A program made the position numbers and the translations under genes. Below the pieces are notes generated by a model. It made no database searches. It had not been told where the DNA came from and was given only the letters and a program-made list of their open reading frames with translations. A DNA stretch of 64,000 bases from an uncultured Clostridia bacterium (GTDB lineage Bacteria; Bacillota; Clostridia; TANB77; CAG-508). The stretch covers positions 143,000-206,999 of the forward strand of contig CANPVP010000004.1 of assembly GCA_947581825.1 (NCBI GenBank). Direction: 5' to 3'. Positions 35,715 to 45,306 of this stretch are shown one piece after another. Position 1 is the stretch's first letter; the number at the start of each line of letters is the position of its first letter.

Positions 35715-36005
35715 ATGACTGATATAAATTCTAAAACACCAGCAAGTAAATTAACTATAGGTGGAAATATATATAATGCTGGAAATGCTAGGGATTTTAA
35801 AACTGGTGATTGGCGTTCAGCAAAACCTGTTTTTATAGAAGAAAAATGTAAACAATGTGGGCTTTGCTTCCCTGTTTGTCCAGATGATTCTATTCCTGTA
35901 AATAAAGATCAAAAAAGAGAAGATTTTAATTATGATTTCTGCAAAGGATGTGGCGTTTGCGCTAAGGTGTGTCCTTTTGGGGCAATTGAAATGAAATCAA
36001 ACTAG
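35715..36005 (+). CDS. porD: 2-oxoacid (pyruvate):ferredoxin oxidoreductase, delta subunit (2x[4Fe-4S] ferredoxin)
   Basis: 96 residues with two ferredoxin-type cluster motifs: CKQCGLCFPVCPD and CKGCGVCAKVCPFGAIEM. The N-terminus (TIGGNIYNAGNARDFKTGDWRSAKPV) matches the delta subunit of four-subunit oxidoreductases. It carries electrons to soluble ferredoxin. Ribosome site AAAGGAG. Confidence 0.92.
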   Translation: MTDINSKTPASKLTIGGNIYNAGNARDFKTGDWRSAKPVFIEEKCKQCGLCFPVCPDDSIPVNKDQKREDFNYDFCKGCGVCAKVCPFGAIEMKSN

Positions 36006-36018
36006 TAAAAACATAAAT

Positions 36019-36138
36019 CTTCGAAAAGAATTGTGAATTTGGCAAGGCAAACGAACGAGAAAACCGGAGGCGTACGATTGTACTCCGAGGATTTTCGAGG
36101 TGAAGTTTAACACAGCCAAAACCAATTATTTTCGAAGG
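36019..36138. repeat. Repeat family B, copy within the oxidoreductase operon
   Basis: CTTCGAAAAGAATTGTGAAT, TTGGCAAGGCAAACGAACGA, GGAGGCGTAC, GTACTCC, ACAGCC and CCAATTATTTTCGAAG. It has the same layout as the 122-bp copies, with the terminal TTTGAAA changed to CTTCGAAA on the left and matched on the right, so the end helix is preserved. It lies between the delta and alpha genes. Confidence 0.65.
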
Positions 36139-36159
36139 AAGTGAAAGGAGAAATTTAAC

Positions 36160-37344
36160 ATGTCTATAAGAGAACGTTTAAGTGGTAATGAAGCTGTTGC
36201 TATTGCTATGAAACAAATCAATCCTGATGTTGTTGCAGCATTTCCTATAACACCTTCAACAGAAATACCACAATACTTTTCAACATTTGTTAGTAACGGA
36301 ACTGTAGATACAGAATTCGTTGCTGTAGAAAGTGAGCACAGTGCAATGACTGCATGTATTGGTGCTGAAGCTGCTGGAGGTAGAGCTATGACTGCTACTT
36401 CAGCTAATGGTTTATCTTTAATGTGGGAAATGATTTACATTGCTTCAAGTTTAAGATTACCTATTGTTATGTCTTTAGTTAATCGTGCTGTATCTGGACC
36501 TTTAAATATTCACAATGATCATTCAGATGCAATGGGTGTTAGAGATGCTGGTTGGATAATGCTATTTAGTGAAAGCAATCAAGAAGCTTATGATAATATG
36601 TTAATGGCTCATAAAATTGCTGAACACAAAGATGTATTACTTCCTTTAATGGTTTGCCAAGATGGATTTATAACATCTCACTCTATAGAAAATATAGAAC
36701 TAGTTGAAGATGAAAAAGTAAAAGCATTTGTTGGAGAATATAAACCAGAACATTATTTATTAAATAAAAAAGAGCCTATTGCTGTTGGACCTTTAGATCT
36801 TCAAGCTTATTTATTCGAGCATAAATTCCAACAAGCTGAAGCTATGAGAAAAGCAAAACAAGTTATTCTTGATGTTGCTAAAGAATTCGAAGAATTAACT
36901 GGAAGAAAATATTCTTTCTTCGAGGAATATAAATTAGACGATGCTGAAGTTGCTATCGTTTGTATGAATTCAACTGCAGGTACAACTAAAGCTGTTGTAG
37001 ATTCTTTAAGAGCTCAAGGTGTAAAAGCTGGACTATTAAAAGTCCGTGTATTTAGACCTTTCCCTACTGAAGAAATTGCAAATGCTTTATCTCATTTAAA
37101 AGCTGTAGCAGTTTTAGATAAAGCAGATTCATTAAATGCTGCTGGTGGTGCATTATTCGAAGATGTTACTTCAGCAATGTATGTTTCTGGAAAACAAGTT
37201 CCAATGGTAAATTATGTTTACGGTATTGGTGGAAGAGATACAAAAACAGATGATATTGAGGGTGTTTATAAAGATTTATTGGAAATAGTAAAATCTGGTA
37301 AAATAGATAATCCTTATAGATATTTTGGATTAAGGGAGGAATAA
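36160..37344 (+). CDS. porA: 2-oxoacid (pyruvate):ferredoxin oxidoreductase, alpha subunit
   Basis: 394 residues: LSGNEAVAIAMKQINPDVVAAFPITPSTEIP, EFVAVESEHSAMTACIGAEAAGGRAMTATSANGLSLMWE (quoted in part) and a C-terminal transketolase-like domain (LLKVRVFRPFP). These are alpha-subunit signatures; PITPSTEIPQ and ESEHSAM resemble pyruvate-type enzymes. Ribosome site AAAGGAG lies just beyond the family B repeat. The beta gene follows by 3 nt. Confidence 0.92.
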   Translation: MSIRERLSGNEAVAIAMKQINPDVVAAFPITPSTEIPQYFSTFVSNGTVDTEFVAVESEHSAMTACIGAEAAGGRAMTATSANGLSLMWEMIYIASSLRLPIVMSLVNRAVSGPLNIHNDHSDAMGVRDAGWIMLFSESNQEAYDNMLMAHKIAEHKDVLLPLMVCQDGFITSHSIENIELVEDEKVKAFVGEYKPEHYLLNKKEPIAVGPLDLQAYLFEHKFQQAEAMRKAKQVILDVAKEFEELTGRKYSFFEEYKLDDAEVAIVCMNSTAGTTKAVVDSLRAQGVKAGLLKVRVFRPFPTEEIANALSHLKAVAVLDKADSLNAAGGALFEDVTSAMYVSGKQVPMVNYVYGIGGRDTKTDDIEGVYKDLLEIVKSGKIDNPYRYFGLREE

Positions 37345-37347
37345 AAA

Positions 37348-38304
37348 ATGGCATATAACTTAAAACAAATTATGGCAGAAAAGCCAGCTAGATTTACTGC
37401 TGGTCATAGAATGTGTGCTGGATGTGCTGCTCCAATTGTTGGTAGAACAGTTTTGAGAGCTTTAAAGAATGAAGATCATGCAGTTATTTCTTGTGCTACT
37501 GGTTGTATGGAAGTTTCTACATTCATTTATCCATACTCATCTTGGACAGATTCATTCATTCATACAGCATTTGAATGTGCAGCTGCAAATCTTGCAGGAG
37601 CTGAAGCTGCTTATAAAGCAATGAAAAGAACTGGAAAATTACCTAATGATGAACATACTAAGTTCATCGCTTTTGGTGGAGATGGTGGAACTTATGATAT
37701 AGGTTTACAAAGTTTATCCGGAGCTATGGAAAGAGGACATGATATGGTATATGTATGCTATGATAATGGTGCATACATGAATACTGGTATTCAACGTTCT
37801 TCAGCAACACCTAGATTTGCTGATACTACTACTTCTCCTGCTGGTTCTAAAATCCCAGGAAAAATGCAATCAAGAAAAGATTTAGCTCAAGTTATGGCTG
37901 GACATCATTTACCTTATGTTGCACAAACTGCACCACTTGGTAATTTTAAAGATTTATATGAAAAATCTGAAAAAGCTATATATACAGAAGGTGCTTGTTT
38001 CTTAAATGTTTTAGCTCCATGTCCAAGAGGTTGGGGATATGCAACTGAAGATTTAATGCAAATTATTAAGCTTGCTGTTGAAACTTGCTATTGGCCATTA
38101 TATGAAATAGAGAACGGAAAATATACTATAAACTACAAACCAAAGAACAAACTTCCAATAGAAGAATTCTTAAAACCTCAAAAGAGATTTAAACATATGT
38201 TTAAACCAGGTAATGAATGGATGATAGAAGAATTCCAAAAAGAAGTTGATGCTAGATGGAATGAGTTATTAGTATTAGAAGAAGCAACAAACAAAGGCGA
38301 ATAA
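37348..38304 (+). CDS. porB: 2-oxoacid (pyruvate):ferredoxin oxidoreductase, beta subunit
   Basis: 318 residues binding TPP and one [4Fe-4S] cluster: Cys in RMCAGCAAPIVGR and CATGCMEVST, TPP motif AFGGDGGTYDIGLQSLSGAMERGHD (quoted in part), CYDNGAYMNTGIQRSSATP, and a Cys in VLAPCPRGWGY. Completes the gamma-delta-alpha-beta set, which oxidises the 2-oxoacid to acyl-CoA and reduces ferredoxin in anaerobes. Most clostridia use a single-chain PFOR instead. Ribosome site GGGAGG overlaps the porA end. Confidence 0.93.
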   Translation: MAYNLKQIMAEKPARFTAGHRMCAGCAAPIVGRTVLRALKNEDHAVISCATGCMEVSTFIYPYSSWTDSFIHTAFECAAANLAGAEAAYKAMKRTGKLPNDEHTKFIAFGGDGGTYDIGLQSLSGAMERGHDMVYVCYDNGAYMNTGIQRSSATPRFADTTTSPAGSKIPGKMQSRKDLAQVMAGHHLPYVAQTAPLGNFKDLYEKSEKAIYTEGACFLNVLAPCPRGWGYATEDLMQIIKLAVETCYWPLYEIENGKYTINYKPKNKLPIEEFLKPQKRFKHMFKPGNEWMIEEFQKEVDARWNELLVLEEATNKGE

Positions 38305-38337
38305 AACAAAGGGCGACCATTGGTCGTCCTTTGTTTT
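38305..38337 (+). terminator. Terminator of the oxidoreductase operon, built from a GGGCGACC palindrome
   Basis: AACAAAGGGCGACC, loop ATT, GGTCGTCCTTTGTT then TT; starts at the porB stop codon. The stem is the dispersed GGGCGACC/GGTCGCCC palindrome extended by flanking AACAAAG and CTTTGTT. Confidence 0.8.
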
Positions 38338-38490
38338 AATGAATAATGAATATTGAATAATTAATAATTATTGTAAAAAAATTGCTTTGCAATTTTTTAT
38401 CTAAAATTATATATTATTCATTATTAACTATTAAATATTAATTGCAATGCGAATGCATTGCACAAACGTAGGGGCGACCAGTGGTCGCCC
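38338..38490. repeat. Composite AT-rich repeat with GGGCGACC palindrome
   Basis: AATGAATAATGAATATTGAA, AAAATTGCTTTGCAATTTTT, ATTCATTATTAACTATT, TTGCAATGCGAATGCATTGC, ACAAACGTAGG and then GGGCGACCAGTGGTCGCCC (38468-38490). Parts are the reverse complement of 11826-11900 and of 10474-10536. Confidence 0.75.
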
Positions 38491-38496
38491 GCAAAG

Positions 38497-38525
38497 CAAA
38501 AAGAGGTGACTAAATCATCACCTCT
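38497..38525 (-). terminator. Terminator downstream of coaD
   Basis: Minus strand AGAGGTGA, loop TGATTTAG, TCACCTCT then TTTTT. Also reads as a terminator on the plus strand (T6 follows), so bidirectional. Confidence 0.8.
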
Positions 38526-38530
38526 CTTTT

Positions 38531-39004
38531 TTATTTATAGAATTCTTTTAACAATTTTTCTACTGGTTTTGGTACATATTCATCCAATGGTTTATTATTT
38601 TTTAATAAATCCATAACAATACTAGAAGATAAATAACCTAATTTTCCCGCTCTAAAATAGCAAGTATCAATATTAGCTATCTTCTCATTTGCAGCAGAAA
38701 TTTGCTCTTCATATTCGTAATCTGTACCACTTCTCAATCCTCTAATCAAAATGTTAGCATTCATTTCTAATGCTTTATCTGTTGTTAAGCCATCATAAAG
38801 TACAACTTCTACATTTGCTAATTTTTCAATAGATATAGTTTCCTTAATTGCTTCCATCATCTTTTCTTTATCTATTCTAATTTCTTTTTCAGTATTATAT
38901 CCAATTCCAATAATTACTTTTTCGAAACATCTAGAAGCTTTTTTAACTATTTCTAAATGTCCATTTGTAAATGGATCAAAAGATCCAGCGTAAAAACCTA
39001 CCAT
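38531..39004 (-). CDS. coaD: Phosphopantetheine adenylyltransferase CoaD
   Basis: 157 residues: FYAGSFDPFTNGHLEI (nucleotidyltransferase GSFDP and TNGH motifs), LIRGLRSGTDYEYEEQI and the C-terminal YLSSSIVMDLL. Makes dephospho-CoA, the fourth step of CoA synthesis. ATG at 39004 follows AAAGGA; an upstream in-frame GTG overlaps that site. Single-gene transcript between repeats. Confidence 0.95.
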   Translation of the reverse strand: MVGFYAGSFDPFTNGHLEIVKKASRCFEKVIIGIGYNTEKEIRIDKEKMMEAIKETISIEKLANVEVVLYDGLTTDKALEMNANILIRGLRSGTDYEYEEQISAANEKIANIDTCYFRAGKLGYLSSSIVMDLLKNNKPLDEYVPKPVEKLLKEFYK

Positions 39005-39076
39005 TCTATTTTTTCCTTTCACAATTTCGTTTGTACTATCTGGTCATCCTACAGATATCGATATTATATAAAAACT

Positions 39077-39115
39077 CGGGCGACCTACACAGCCTCAGCA
39101 ACTGGTCGCCCCTAC
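39077..39115. repeat. GGGCGACC palindrome with enlarged loop
   Basis: CGGGCGACC and GGTCGCCC with CTAC, but separated by TACACAGCCTCAGCAACT, so the loop has grown by about 15 nt while the arms are unchanged. Upstream of coaD. Confidence 0.65.
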
Positions 39116-39121
39116 TAATAA

Positions 39122-39243
39122 GTTTGAAAAAGAATTAGTATATTGCTAGGCAGACGAATTTGAAATCAATGAGGCGTACTGGCGTACGTTGATTTGATTT
39201 CAAATGATGTCTAACGACGCAAGATGCTGATTCTTTTTCAAAC
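39122..39243. repeat. Repeat family B, copy 2 (122 bp)
   Basis: Same length as 23216-23337 and differs at about eight positions; several differences are paired so the helices are kept (AGAC with GTCT in place of ACAT with ATGT). It starts 2 nt after the adhE stop codon. Confidence 0.8.
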
Positions 39244-39244
39244 G

Positions 39245-41845
39245 CTAAATTTCTTTTCCATAATAAGCATCCAACATAATCTGCTTAATTTCTGATACTA
39301 ATGGAACTCTTGGATTTGCACCTGTACATTGATCTTCAAAAGCTTTATCTGCTAATTCATCAACTTTAGATAAAAATTCTTTTTCATCTATACCAGCTTC
39401 TTTTAAGCTCTTTGGTATATTAAGTTTTTCAATTAAACCTTTTATTGCTTCTATTAAAGATTCTACACCTTGTTTATTAGTATCTGCTTTAAGTCCTATT
39501 CTCTTAGCTAATCTAGCATATTTTTCATCTGCTATAAAATATTCATATTTTGGGAATGAAACAAATTTTGTTGGCATTGTAGCATTGTATTTTATTACAT
39601 ATGGTAATATTATAGCATTTGCTCTACCATGTGGTATATGGAATTCTCCTCCTAATTTATGTGCTATAGAGTGATTTAATCCTAAGAATGCATTTGTAAA
39701 TGCCATACCTGCTATACAACTTGCATTATGCATTTTTTCTCTTGCAACAACATTTGAACCGTTTTCGTATGCTTCTACCAAATTGTTAAATACTAATTCA
39801 ACAGCTTTTTCTGATAAACCATCAGTATAATCTGATGCCATATTAGAAACATAAGCTTCTATTGCATGTGTTAAAACATCCATACCTGTATCTGCAGTTA
39901 TACTCTTTGGAAGAGACATAACTAAATCTGGATCTATAATTGCAACATCTGGTGTTAATTCATAATCAGCAAGTGGATATTTCATATTTTTTTCTTTATC
40001 AGATATTACCGCAAAAGATGTAACCTCTGATCCTGTTCCAGATGTTGTTGGAATTGCTACTAATTTTGCTTTTGATCCCATCTTAGGGAATTTATAAGTA
40101 CGTTTTCTTATATCCATAAATTTAAGTTTTAATCCTTCAACATCTGCATCTGGATTTTCATAGAATAACCACATACCTTTTGCAGCATCAATAGCACTAC
40201 CTCCACCTAATGCTATAATAACATCTGGTTTAAATCTTTCCATTGACTCTACTCCTCTTTTAATAGTATTAAAAGAAGGATCTGACTCTACATCTGAGAA
40301 TATCTCAGAGTGAACATATTCAGCTCTTTTTCTTAAATGATATAATATTTTATCTACATATCCTAATTTTACCATTGATTCATCTGTAACAATGAAAGCT
40401 CTTGTAATATTAGGCATTTTCTCTAAATATCCTATTGAACCTGCTTCAAAATATATTTTTTCTGGAACTTTAAACCATTGCATATTAACCCTCCTCTTTG
40501 CAACTCTCTTTACATTAATTAAATTAACTGAAGACACATTTGCTGTTGTTGAATTTCCACCAAAAGTACCACATCCTAATGTAAGTGATGGCATATTTGT
40601 ATTGTATATATCTCCAATAGCTCCATGTGTTGATGGTGAGTTAACAATTATTCTTCCTACTCTTACTCTATTTGAAAATTCTTGTATAGTTTCTTTATCT
40701 TCTGAATGAATTACTGCTGAATGTCCTAAACCTCCAAATTCTAGTAGTCTCTCAGCTAAGTCAAATGCTTCTTCTTTATTTTTTACAGTATAATATGCTA
40801 ATACTGGACTTAGTTTTTCTCTTGAGAAAGGATGCTCCTCTCCAACTCCATCTTCTTTAACTACTAAAACTTTTGTGTCTTCTGGAATTTCTATTCCAGC
40901 ACTTTTTGCAATGTTGTATGGGCTACTTCCTGCAATTTTTGAATTTAATGTATTTCCCTTTTCTGCTACAAACATTGATTTTTGTAATTGTTCTTTTTCT
41001 TTGCTAGTACACAAATAACATCCTGCATCTTTCATTAATTTTTCAAATTCTTTACTTATTTCTTTATCTACAATTACAGCTTGTTCTGATGCACAAATCA
41101 TTCCATTATCAAAAGATTTTGACATTACTAAGTCATTTACTGATGTCTTTAATTTTGCTGTTTTATCTATATAACAAGGAACATTTCCAGGTCCAACTCC
41201 TAGAGCTGGTTTTCCACATGAATATGCAGCCTTTACCATTCCTGTTCCACCTGTTGCTAATATTAAATTTACATCTGGATGATTCATAAGCATACTTGTT
41301 GCTGTTATACTAGGTTCTTCTATCCATAATATACAATTTTCAGGTGCTCCTGCTTCAATAGCAGCATCCCTTAATATTCTAGCAGCTTCTACACTACATT
41401 TTTGAGCTGATGGATGGAATCCAAAAACTATAACATTTCTTGTTTTTGCTGCTATTAATGATTTAAACATTGTTGTTGATGTTGGATTAGTAACTGGTGT
41501 AACACCTGCTATGATTCCTATAGGCTCTGCTATTTCCTCATATCCTTCTTCTTCATTTTCTGCAATTACACCTACTGTTTTTCCATATTTTATGCTGTGA
41601 TATACATACTCTGTAGCAAACATATTCTTTGTAATCTTATCTTCGTATATACCTCTTCCTGTTTCTTCAACAGCCATTTTAGCTAATTTCATATGGTTTT
41701 CCAAACCTGCCATAGCCATTTTTTTAATGATGTTATCAACAGTTTTTTGATCTAATTTTAAGTATTCTTTTGAAGCTTTCTTTGCCTTAACTATAAGGTC
41801 GTCTATCATCTGTTTAATCTTCTCTTCATTATTATCTTTTTCCAT
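39245..41845 (-). CDS. adhE: Bifunctional acetaldehyde-CoA/alcohol dehydrogenase AdhE
   Basis: 866 residues: N-terminal CoA-acylating aldehyde dehydrogenase ([15 protein letters not shown], active Cys in [14 protein letters not shown]) joined to a C-terminal iron-dependent alcohol dehydrogenase ([47 protein letters not shown], with the iron-site His residues). Converts acetyl-CoA to ethanol and regenerates NAD+. It would pair with the oxidoreductase operon as the fermentative outlet. Ribosome site GGGAGG. A TTGTTAA Rex-type half site lies in the leader (41867-41873), but the other half is poor. Confidence 0.96.
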   Translation of the reverse strand: MEKDNNEEKIKQMIDDLIVKAKKASKEYLKLDQKTVDNIIKKMAMAGLENHMKLAKMAVEETGRGIYEDKITKNMFATEYVYHSIKYGKTVGVIAENEEEGYEEIAEPIGIIAGVTPVTNPTSTTMFKSLIAAKTRNVIVFGFHPSAQKCSVEAARILRDAAIEAGAPENCILWIEEPSITATSMLMNHPDVNLILATGGTGMVKAAYSCGKPALGVGPGNVPCYIDKTAKLKTSVNDLVMSKSFDNGMICASEQAVIVDKEISKEFEKLMKDAGCYLCTSKEKEQLQKSMFVAEKGNTLNSKIAGSSPYNIAKSAGIEIPEDTKVLVVKEDGVGEEHPFSREKLSPVLAYYTVKNKEEAFDLAERLLEFGGLGHSAVIHSEDKETIQEFSNRVRVGRIIVNSPSTHGAIGDIYNTNMPSLTLGCGTFGGNSTTANVSSVNLINVKRVAKRRVNMQWFKVPEKIYFEAGSIGYLEKMPNITRAFIVTDESMVKLGYVDKILYHLRKRAEYVHSEIFSDVESDPSFNTIKRGVESMERFKPDVIIALGGGSAIDAAKGMWLFYENPDADVEGLKLKFMDIRKRTYKFPKMGSKAKLVAIPTTSGTGSEVTSFAVISDKEKNMKYPLADYELTPDVAIIDPDLVMSLPKSITADTGMDVLTHAIEAYVSNMASDYTDGLSEKAVELVFNNLVEAYENGSNVVAREKMHNASCIAGMAFTNAFLGLNHSIAHKLGGEFHIPHGRANAIILPYVIKYNATMPTKFVSFPKYEYFIADEKYARLAKRIGLKADTNKQGVESLIEAIKGLIEKLNIPKSLKEAGIDEKEFLSKVDELADKAFEDQCTGANPRVPLVSEIKQIMLDAYYGKEI

Positions 41846-41971
41846 AATTACCTCCCTATATATTTTTGTTAATTTAAATCATGGAATCAATTATAATTAT
41901 CCAACATGTGTATTATATCACGTTTTTCATAAATTTTACATATTTTCTTTATTTTATTAAAAAAAATGAAC

Positions 41972-42002
41972 AAAAAAAATTCTAGAATGTTCTTCTAGAA
42001 TT
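41972..42002 (-). terminator. Terminator downstream of the M23 peptidase gene
   Basis: Minus strand AATTCTAGAA, GAACA loop, TTCTAGAATT then a run of T residues; about 10 nt after the stop codon. Confidence 0.85.
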
Positions 42003-42012
42003 TTTTAATCGA

Positions 42013-42987
42013 TTAATTATTATATAAATATTGTTGTGGGTTTGTTGCTACTCCATCTATACGAATTTCAAAGTGGCAATGTGGTCCAGTAGAATCACCT
42101 GTTGAACCAACAGCAGCTATTACATCTCCCGCAGAAATTTTCTGACCTTTTTTTACATACAATTTGCTACAGTGAGCATAATATGTTTGAATTCCATTAC
42201 CATGAGAAATTACCACTAAATTTCCATATCCAACATTACTATTTACAACTTTTTCTACTGTTCCATCTCCTGCTGCATGTATATCTGTACCAATTGGAGC
42301 ACCTATATCTAATCCCTTATGTGTTGTTCCCCATCTAGAACCATATCTTGATGTTATAACACCACTTACTGGTGTTTGTGCAAGTAGAATTCCATTTACA
42401 GTATGTTTTTTATTTTCATGTTCTTCTTCAAGTTTTTTATCTACTACTTTTGTAACTTCTTTTTTTGCTAAACTACTTTTATCTATTGTATAATCCTCTG
42501 CATTTTGAGTATATACTTGATGTACTCCTATATTTATATCAAGGTCTTCATCATTTTTTGCATACTTTTTAGATAGTTCTCCTACAAGCTTTTCTGCTTC
42601 TTCAACATTTCCCACATATGCCTCTTCTTCTCCATCAACAGTAATTGCATAAGCAGAATAAGTAATTTGTGTATTTTCAGCTATTTTATTATATACCGCA
42701 TCTTTATTAAATTCTTCTTTTTTTGATACAAAAGCAAATTCATATTTTGGTTCTTTCTCAACTGAATAAAAAGCTATATATTTTATTAAATTCATTTTTC
42801 CATCAAAGTATTTTTCAAACTCTTGTACATTTTCAACCAAGCCTACTTGTTCTCCATCGACAAAAACTTTATAGGCTGGCTTATACTTTAGTAAAACTAT
42901 CGCTATGATAATTGTTATTGCAAGTGCTAAAACGCATAAGACTTTAAAAGCTACTTTTCCGTAAAATAAAACTCCTCTTTTTAAAAT
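42013..42987 (-). CDS. Membrane-anchored M23 (LytM-type) metallopeptidase; 5' end uncertain
   Basis: Basic N-terminus and one transmembrane helix (KVLCVLALAITIIIAIVLL), about 170 residues of extracytoplasmic linker, and a C-terminal LytM domain with SRYGSRWGTTHKGLDIGAPIG, VISHGNGIQTYYAHCS and GPHCHFEIRIDG: both zinc His/Asp motifs are present, so it should be active on peptidoglycan peptides. The frame is open far upstream (to 43227), but a promoter at 43025-43053 rules that out. Below the promoter no ATG, GTG or TTG lies in frame before the transmembrane helix; AAAGGAG points to an ATA or ATT near 42987. A frameshift or sequence error is possible. Confidence 0.8.
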   Translation of the reverse strand: MLKRGVLFYGKVAFKVLCVLALAITIIIAIVLLKYKPAYKVFVDGEQVGLVENVQEFEKYFDGKMNLIKYIAFYSVEKEPKYEFAFVSKKEEFNKDAVYNKIAENTQITYSAYAITVDGEEEAYVGNVEEAEKLVGELSKKYAKNDEDLDINIGVHQVYTQNAEDYTIDKSSLAKKEVTKVVDKKLEEEHENKKHTVNGILLAQTPVSGVITSRYGSRWGTTHKGLDIGAPIGTDIHAAGDGTVEKVVNSNVGYGNLVVISHGNGIQTYYAHCSKLYVKKGQKISAGDVIAAVGSTGDSTGPHCHFEIRIDGVATNPQQYLYNN

Positions 42988-43024
42988 AAATATCCATCTC
43001 CTTTTATTTTCATGCGACTTGCTT

Positions 43025-43053
43025 ATTATACCATATAGTTTGTCTGTTTTCAA
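43025..43053 (-). promoter_or_regulatory. Promoter for the M23 peptidase gene
   Basis: Minus strand TTGAAA (43048-43053), 17-nt spacer, TATAAT (43025-43030). It is downstream of the virD4 terminator and about 35 nt before the AAAGGAG site of the peptidase. Confidence 0.7.
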
Positions 43054-43210
43054 ATTATATATACATTCTATTCCTTTATATGAAGATATATACAAAGTTA
43101 ATTTTTGGATATTTTGTAATTTAGTACCTTTTCTCCGTTTTTCTTCCGTTTTCTCTTTTTTACTCTTGTTTTCTTTTCTTGCTTTTTTAAGAAAATTATT
43201 AGCACACACA

Positions 43211-43247
43211 AAAAAACAGGCGACCATAATAGGTCGCCTGTTTTTTT
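43211..43247 (-). terminator. Terminator of the virD4/traG gene, GGCGACC-type stem
   Basis: AAAAAACAGGCGACC pairs with GGTCGCCTGTTTTTTT around TATTAT; T7 on the minus strand, directly after the virD4 stop codon. The stem shares GGCGACC/GGTCGCC with the dispersed palindromes. Confidence 0.9.
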
Positions 43248-43248
43248 A

Positions 43249-45247
43249 TTACTCCTCTGTATCATCTGTTATTAATGGACCAAACAATTCATCAAACTTT
43301 GCTTCTAGCTCTTTTTGTAAATCAAAATCTATTTCTTCTTGTGTTTTCTCTGGTCGAGGTTGAGCTTGAGGCTTACTTTCCTGTTTTATTTTTTCAATAG
43401 GCTTACTCTCAGTTTTAGTAGCTTCTGGTTCATCATTAAACAAATCATCTAAAGATTCTATATTTAAGTTGTTATCTTTATTCTTTCCTTCATCTTCTGG
43501 TTTATATGGATTATATGGATTATACTTTCTCCATACTCCCCTATCAATTTCACCAATATCATTATGGCTTATTTCATTTGCTTTGAATTGTTTTACCATA
43601 TTAGGTTTATTAAAGAAATAGAATTTCTTTTCTTTTATTGGTTTTAAACCTTTTACAAAAATTATACATAAGTCTGTATCCATTCTTCTAAGTTCATCTG
43701 GTGTCATTAAAGCTCTTGCCATAATTTGATCAGACAAGCTCTTACCAGAACGTTGATTATCTTTATCTCTACTATAGGATATACTATCTCTTGTTATTGT
43801 TTTCTCACCAAGTGCTTTAGAGAAATATTCAACTGTTTTTTGTGAGTTACTTCCTAAGAATAAGTGAGTATCACAGTTACCAATAATCGTTTCATATGCT
43901 TTATCATATACAGCCTCTAATTGGTCTAAGTTTTGAAGTATAACACTAAATGAAATTTTTCTACTTCTTGATGTAGATATTTTTTTATCAAAATCTGGTA
44001 TTTTTCCTATATTTGCGAACTCGTCTAGTATAAAGAATGTTGGAACTTGCAAAGCTCCTCCATTTTGATCTGCATAATCATATAATTGTTGAATCATCTG
44101 TGCAAAGAATATTGTAAGCAAGAAATCATATGCTGTATGTGTATCTGATGATATTACATATACTGCAGTTTTTTTCTTACCAATACCCTCAAAATCAATA
44201 GTATCTGTTGACGTTAGCTCAGCAATATCCTTTGAATCAAACTTACCTAATTTTGATTGAAGTGTACTTAAAATTGATCCATAAGTTTTTTCAGGTGCAA
44301 TCTCTATTGATTTATAATACATTCTAGCTGGATGATCATATGGTAATTGATTAATCAATTCTGTTAATAAGTTTCCTCCACCATTGCTATTAGCAGCCCT
44401 TACCATTTCTGCACAACTTGCTAAATTTTGTTCTTCTGGTGGTCTTGTTGCTATTAAATAATAAATTAATGCTTTTAATAACATTTCTGCCATATCATCC
44501 CAGTAAGGATCAGAACCACCATCACCGGTTTTTTGTCCCTTTACAATTGTATTTGCAATAACATCTACATCAAGTTCACTTGATATATGCATTAAAGGAT
44601 TATATCCATCACTATACTGAGGACGTACTAAATTTAATACCTTTATATCATAACCATTCTTCTTTAAATATCCTGCTGTTCTATCATAAATTTCTCCCTT
44701 AGGATCTGTAAAGATATATGAACCTAACATTTGAAAAGCATTAGGAAATGAGTATGCTGTAGATTTACCAGCACCAGATCCGTCCAACAATTAAAACATT
44801 TACGTTTCCTCTTTTATCAAGTGGTAGATAATTATTTTCAGCAAGGATTATACCTTTTTTATTACTTAATATCTTATATTGTTCTCCACCCTTAGACCAG
44901 TCACTTGATCCATGTTCAATATCTTTATATTCTGTGTTTTTAGCATTTTTTATAAATCCAAAAACAACTATTATTACATATACTATAGTAAACTTTAAGG
45001 TAAGACTTATAGTATTTGCTATATAATCTTTCGAAAAACTATTTTTTATAGAATTACCTATATCAGATGCTGATTCTGTACATTTTGAAAAAAACATAGT
45101 CAAATCCAAACTTCCATCTACTAGAGAATTTTGATATGCTATTGTAATTGGACATACAATAATTAACACAAGAAAAACCCATATTACAATGTAAATGGGT
45201 AATTGTTTTTTTAATTTTTCTAATAATTCTTTTATTTTATAACTCAT
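43249..45247 (-). pseudogene. VirD4/TraG-type conjugative coupling protein, frameshifted in Walker A
   Basis: The N-terminal part (45247 to about 44765) has two transmembrane helices and reads into KRGNVNVLIVG; the C-terminal part (to 43249) continues in another frame with GSGAGKSTAYSFPNAFQ, IFTDPKGEIYDRT, Walker B FFILDEFANIGKIPDFDK and QNLDQLEAVY. Removing one C at about 44787 (GTTGGACGGATCT to GTTGGAGGATCT) joins the halves as VLIVGGSGAGKST. The intact product would be about 670 residues, like the VirD4/TraG coupling ATPases of integrative elements (CD1115-like). Either a dead gene or a sequencing error. No relaxase is nearby. Confidence 0.85.
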
Positions 45248-45306
45248 TTGTATTCACCTTCTATATGTATTTCCATTTAAACGCATCACGAAATAAATAT
45301 ATACAT

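Noticed and set aside
41867..41884. Possible Rex operator upstream of adhE (TTGTTAA followed by AATCATG)
   Set aside because: One half site is perfect but the second matches at only a few positions, and it lies well downstream of the -10; not enough to call.
42979..43011. Leader peptide MKIKGDGYLF before the M23 peptidase
   Set aside because: No ribosome site for its ATG and the distance to the predicted transcript start is very short; more likely chance or a sign of a frameshift.
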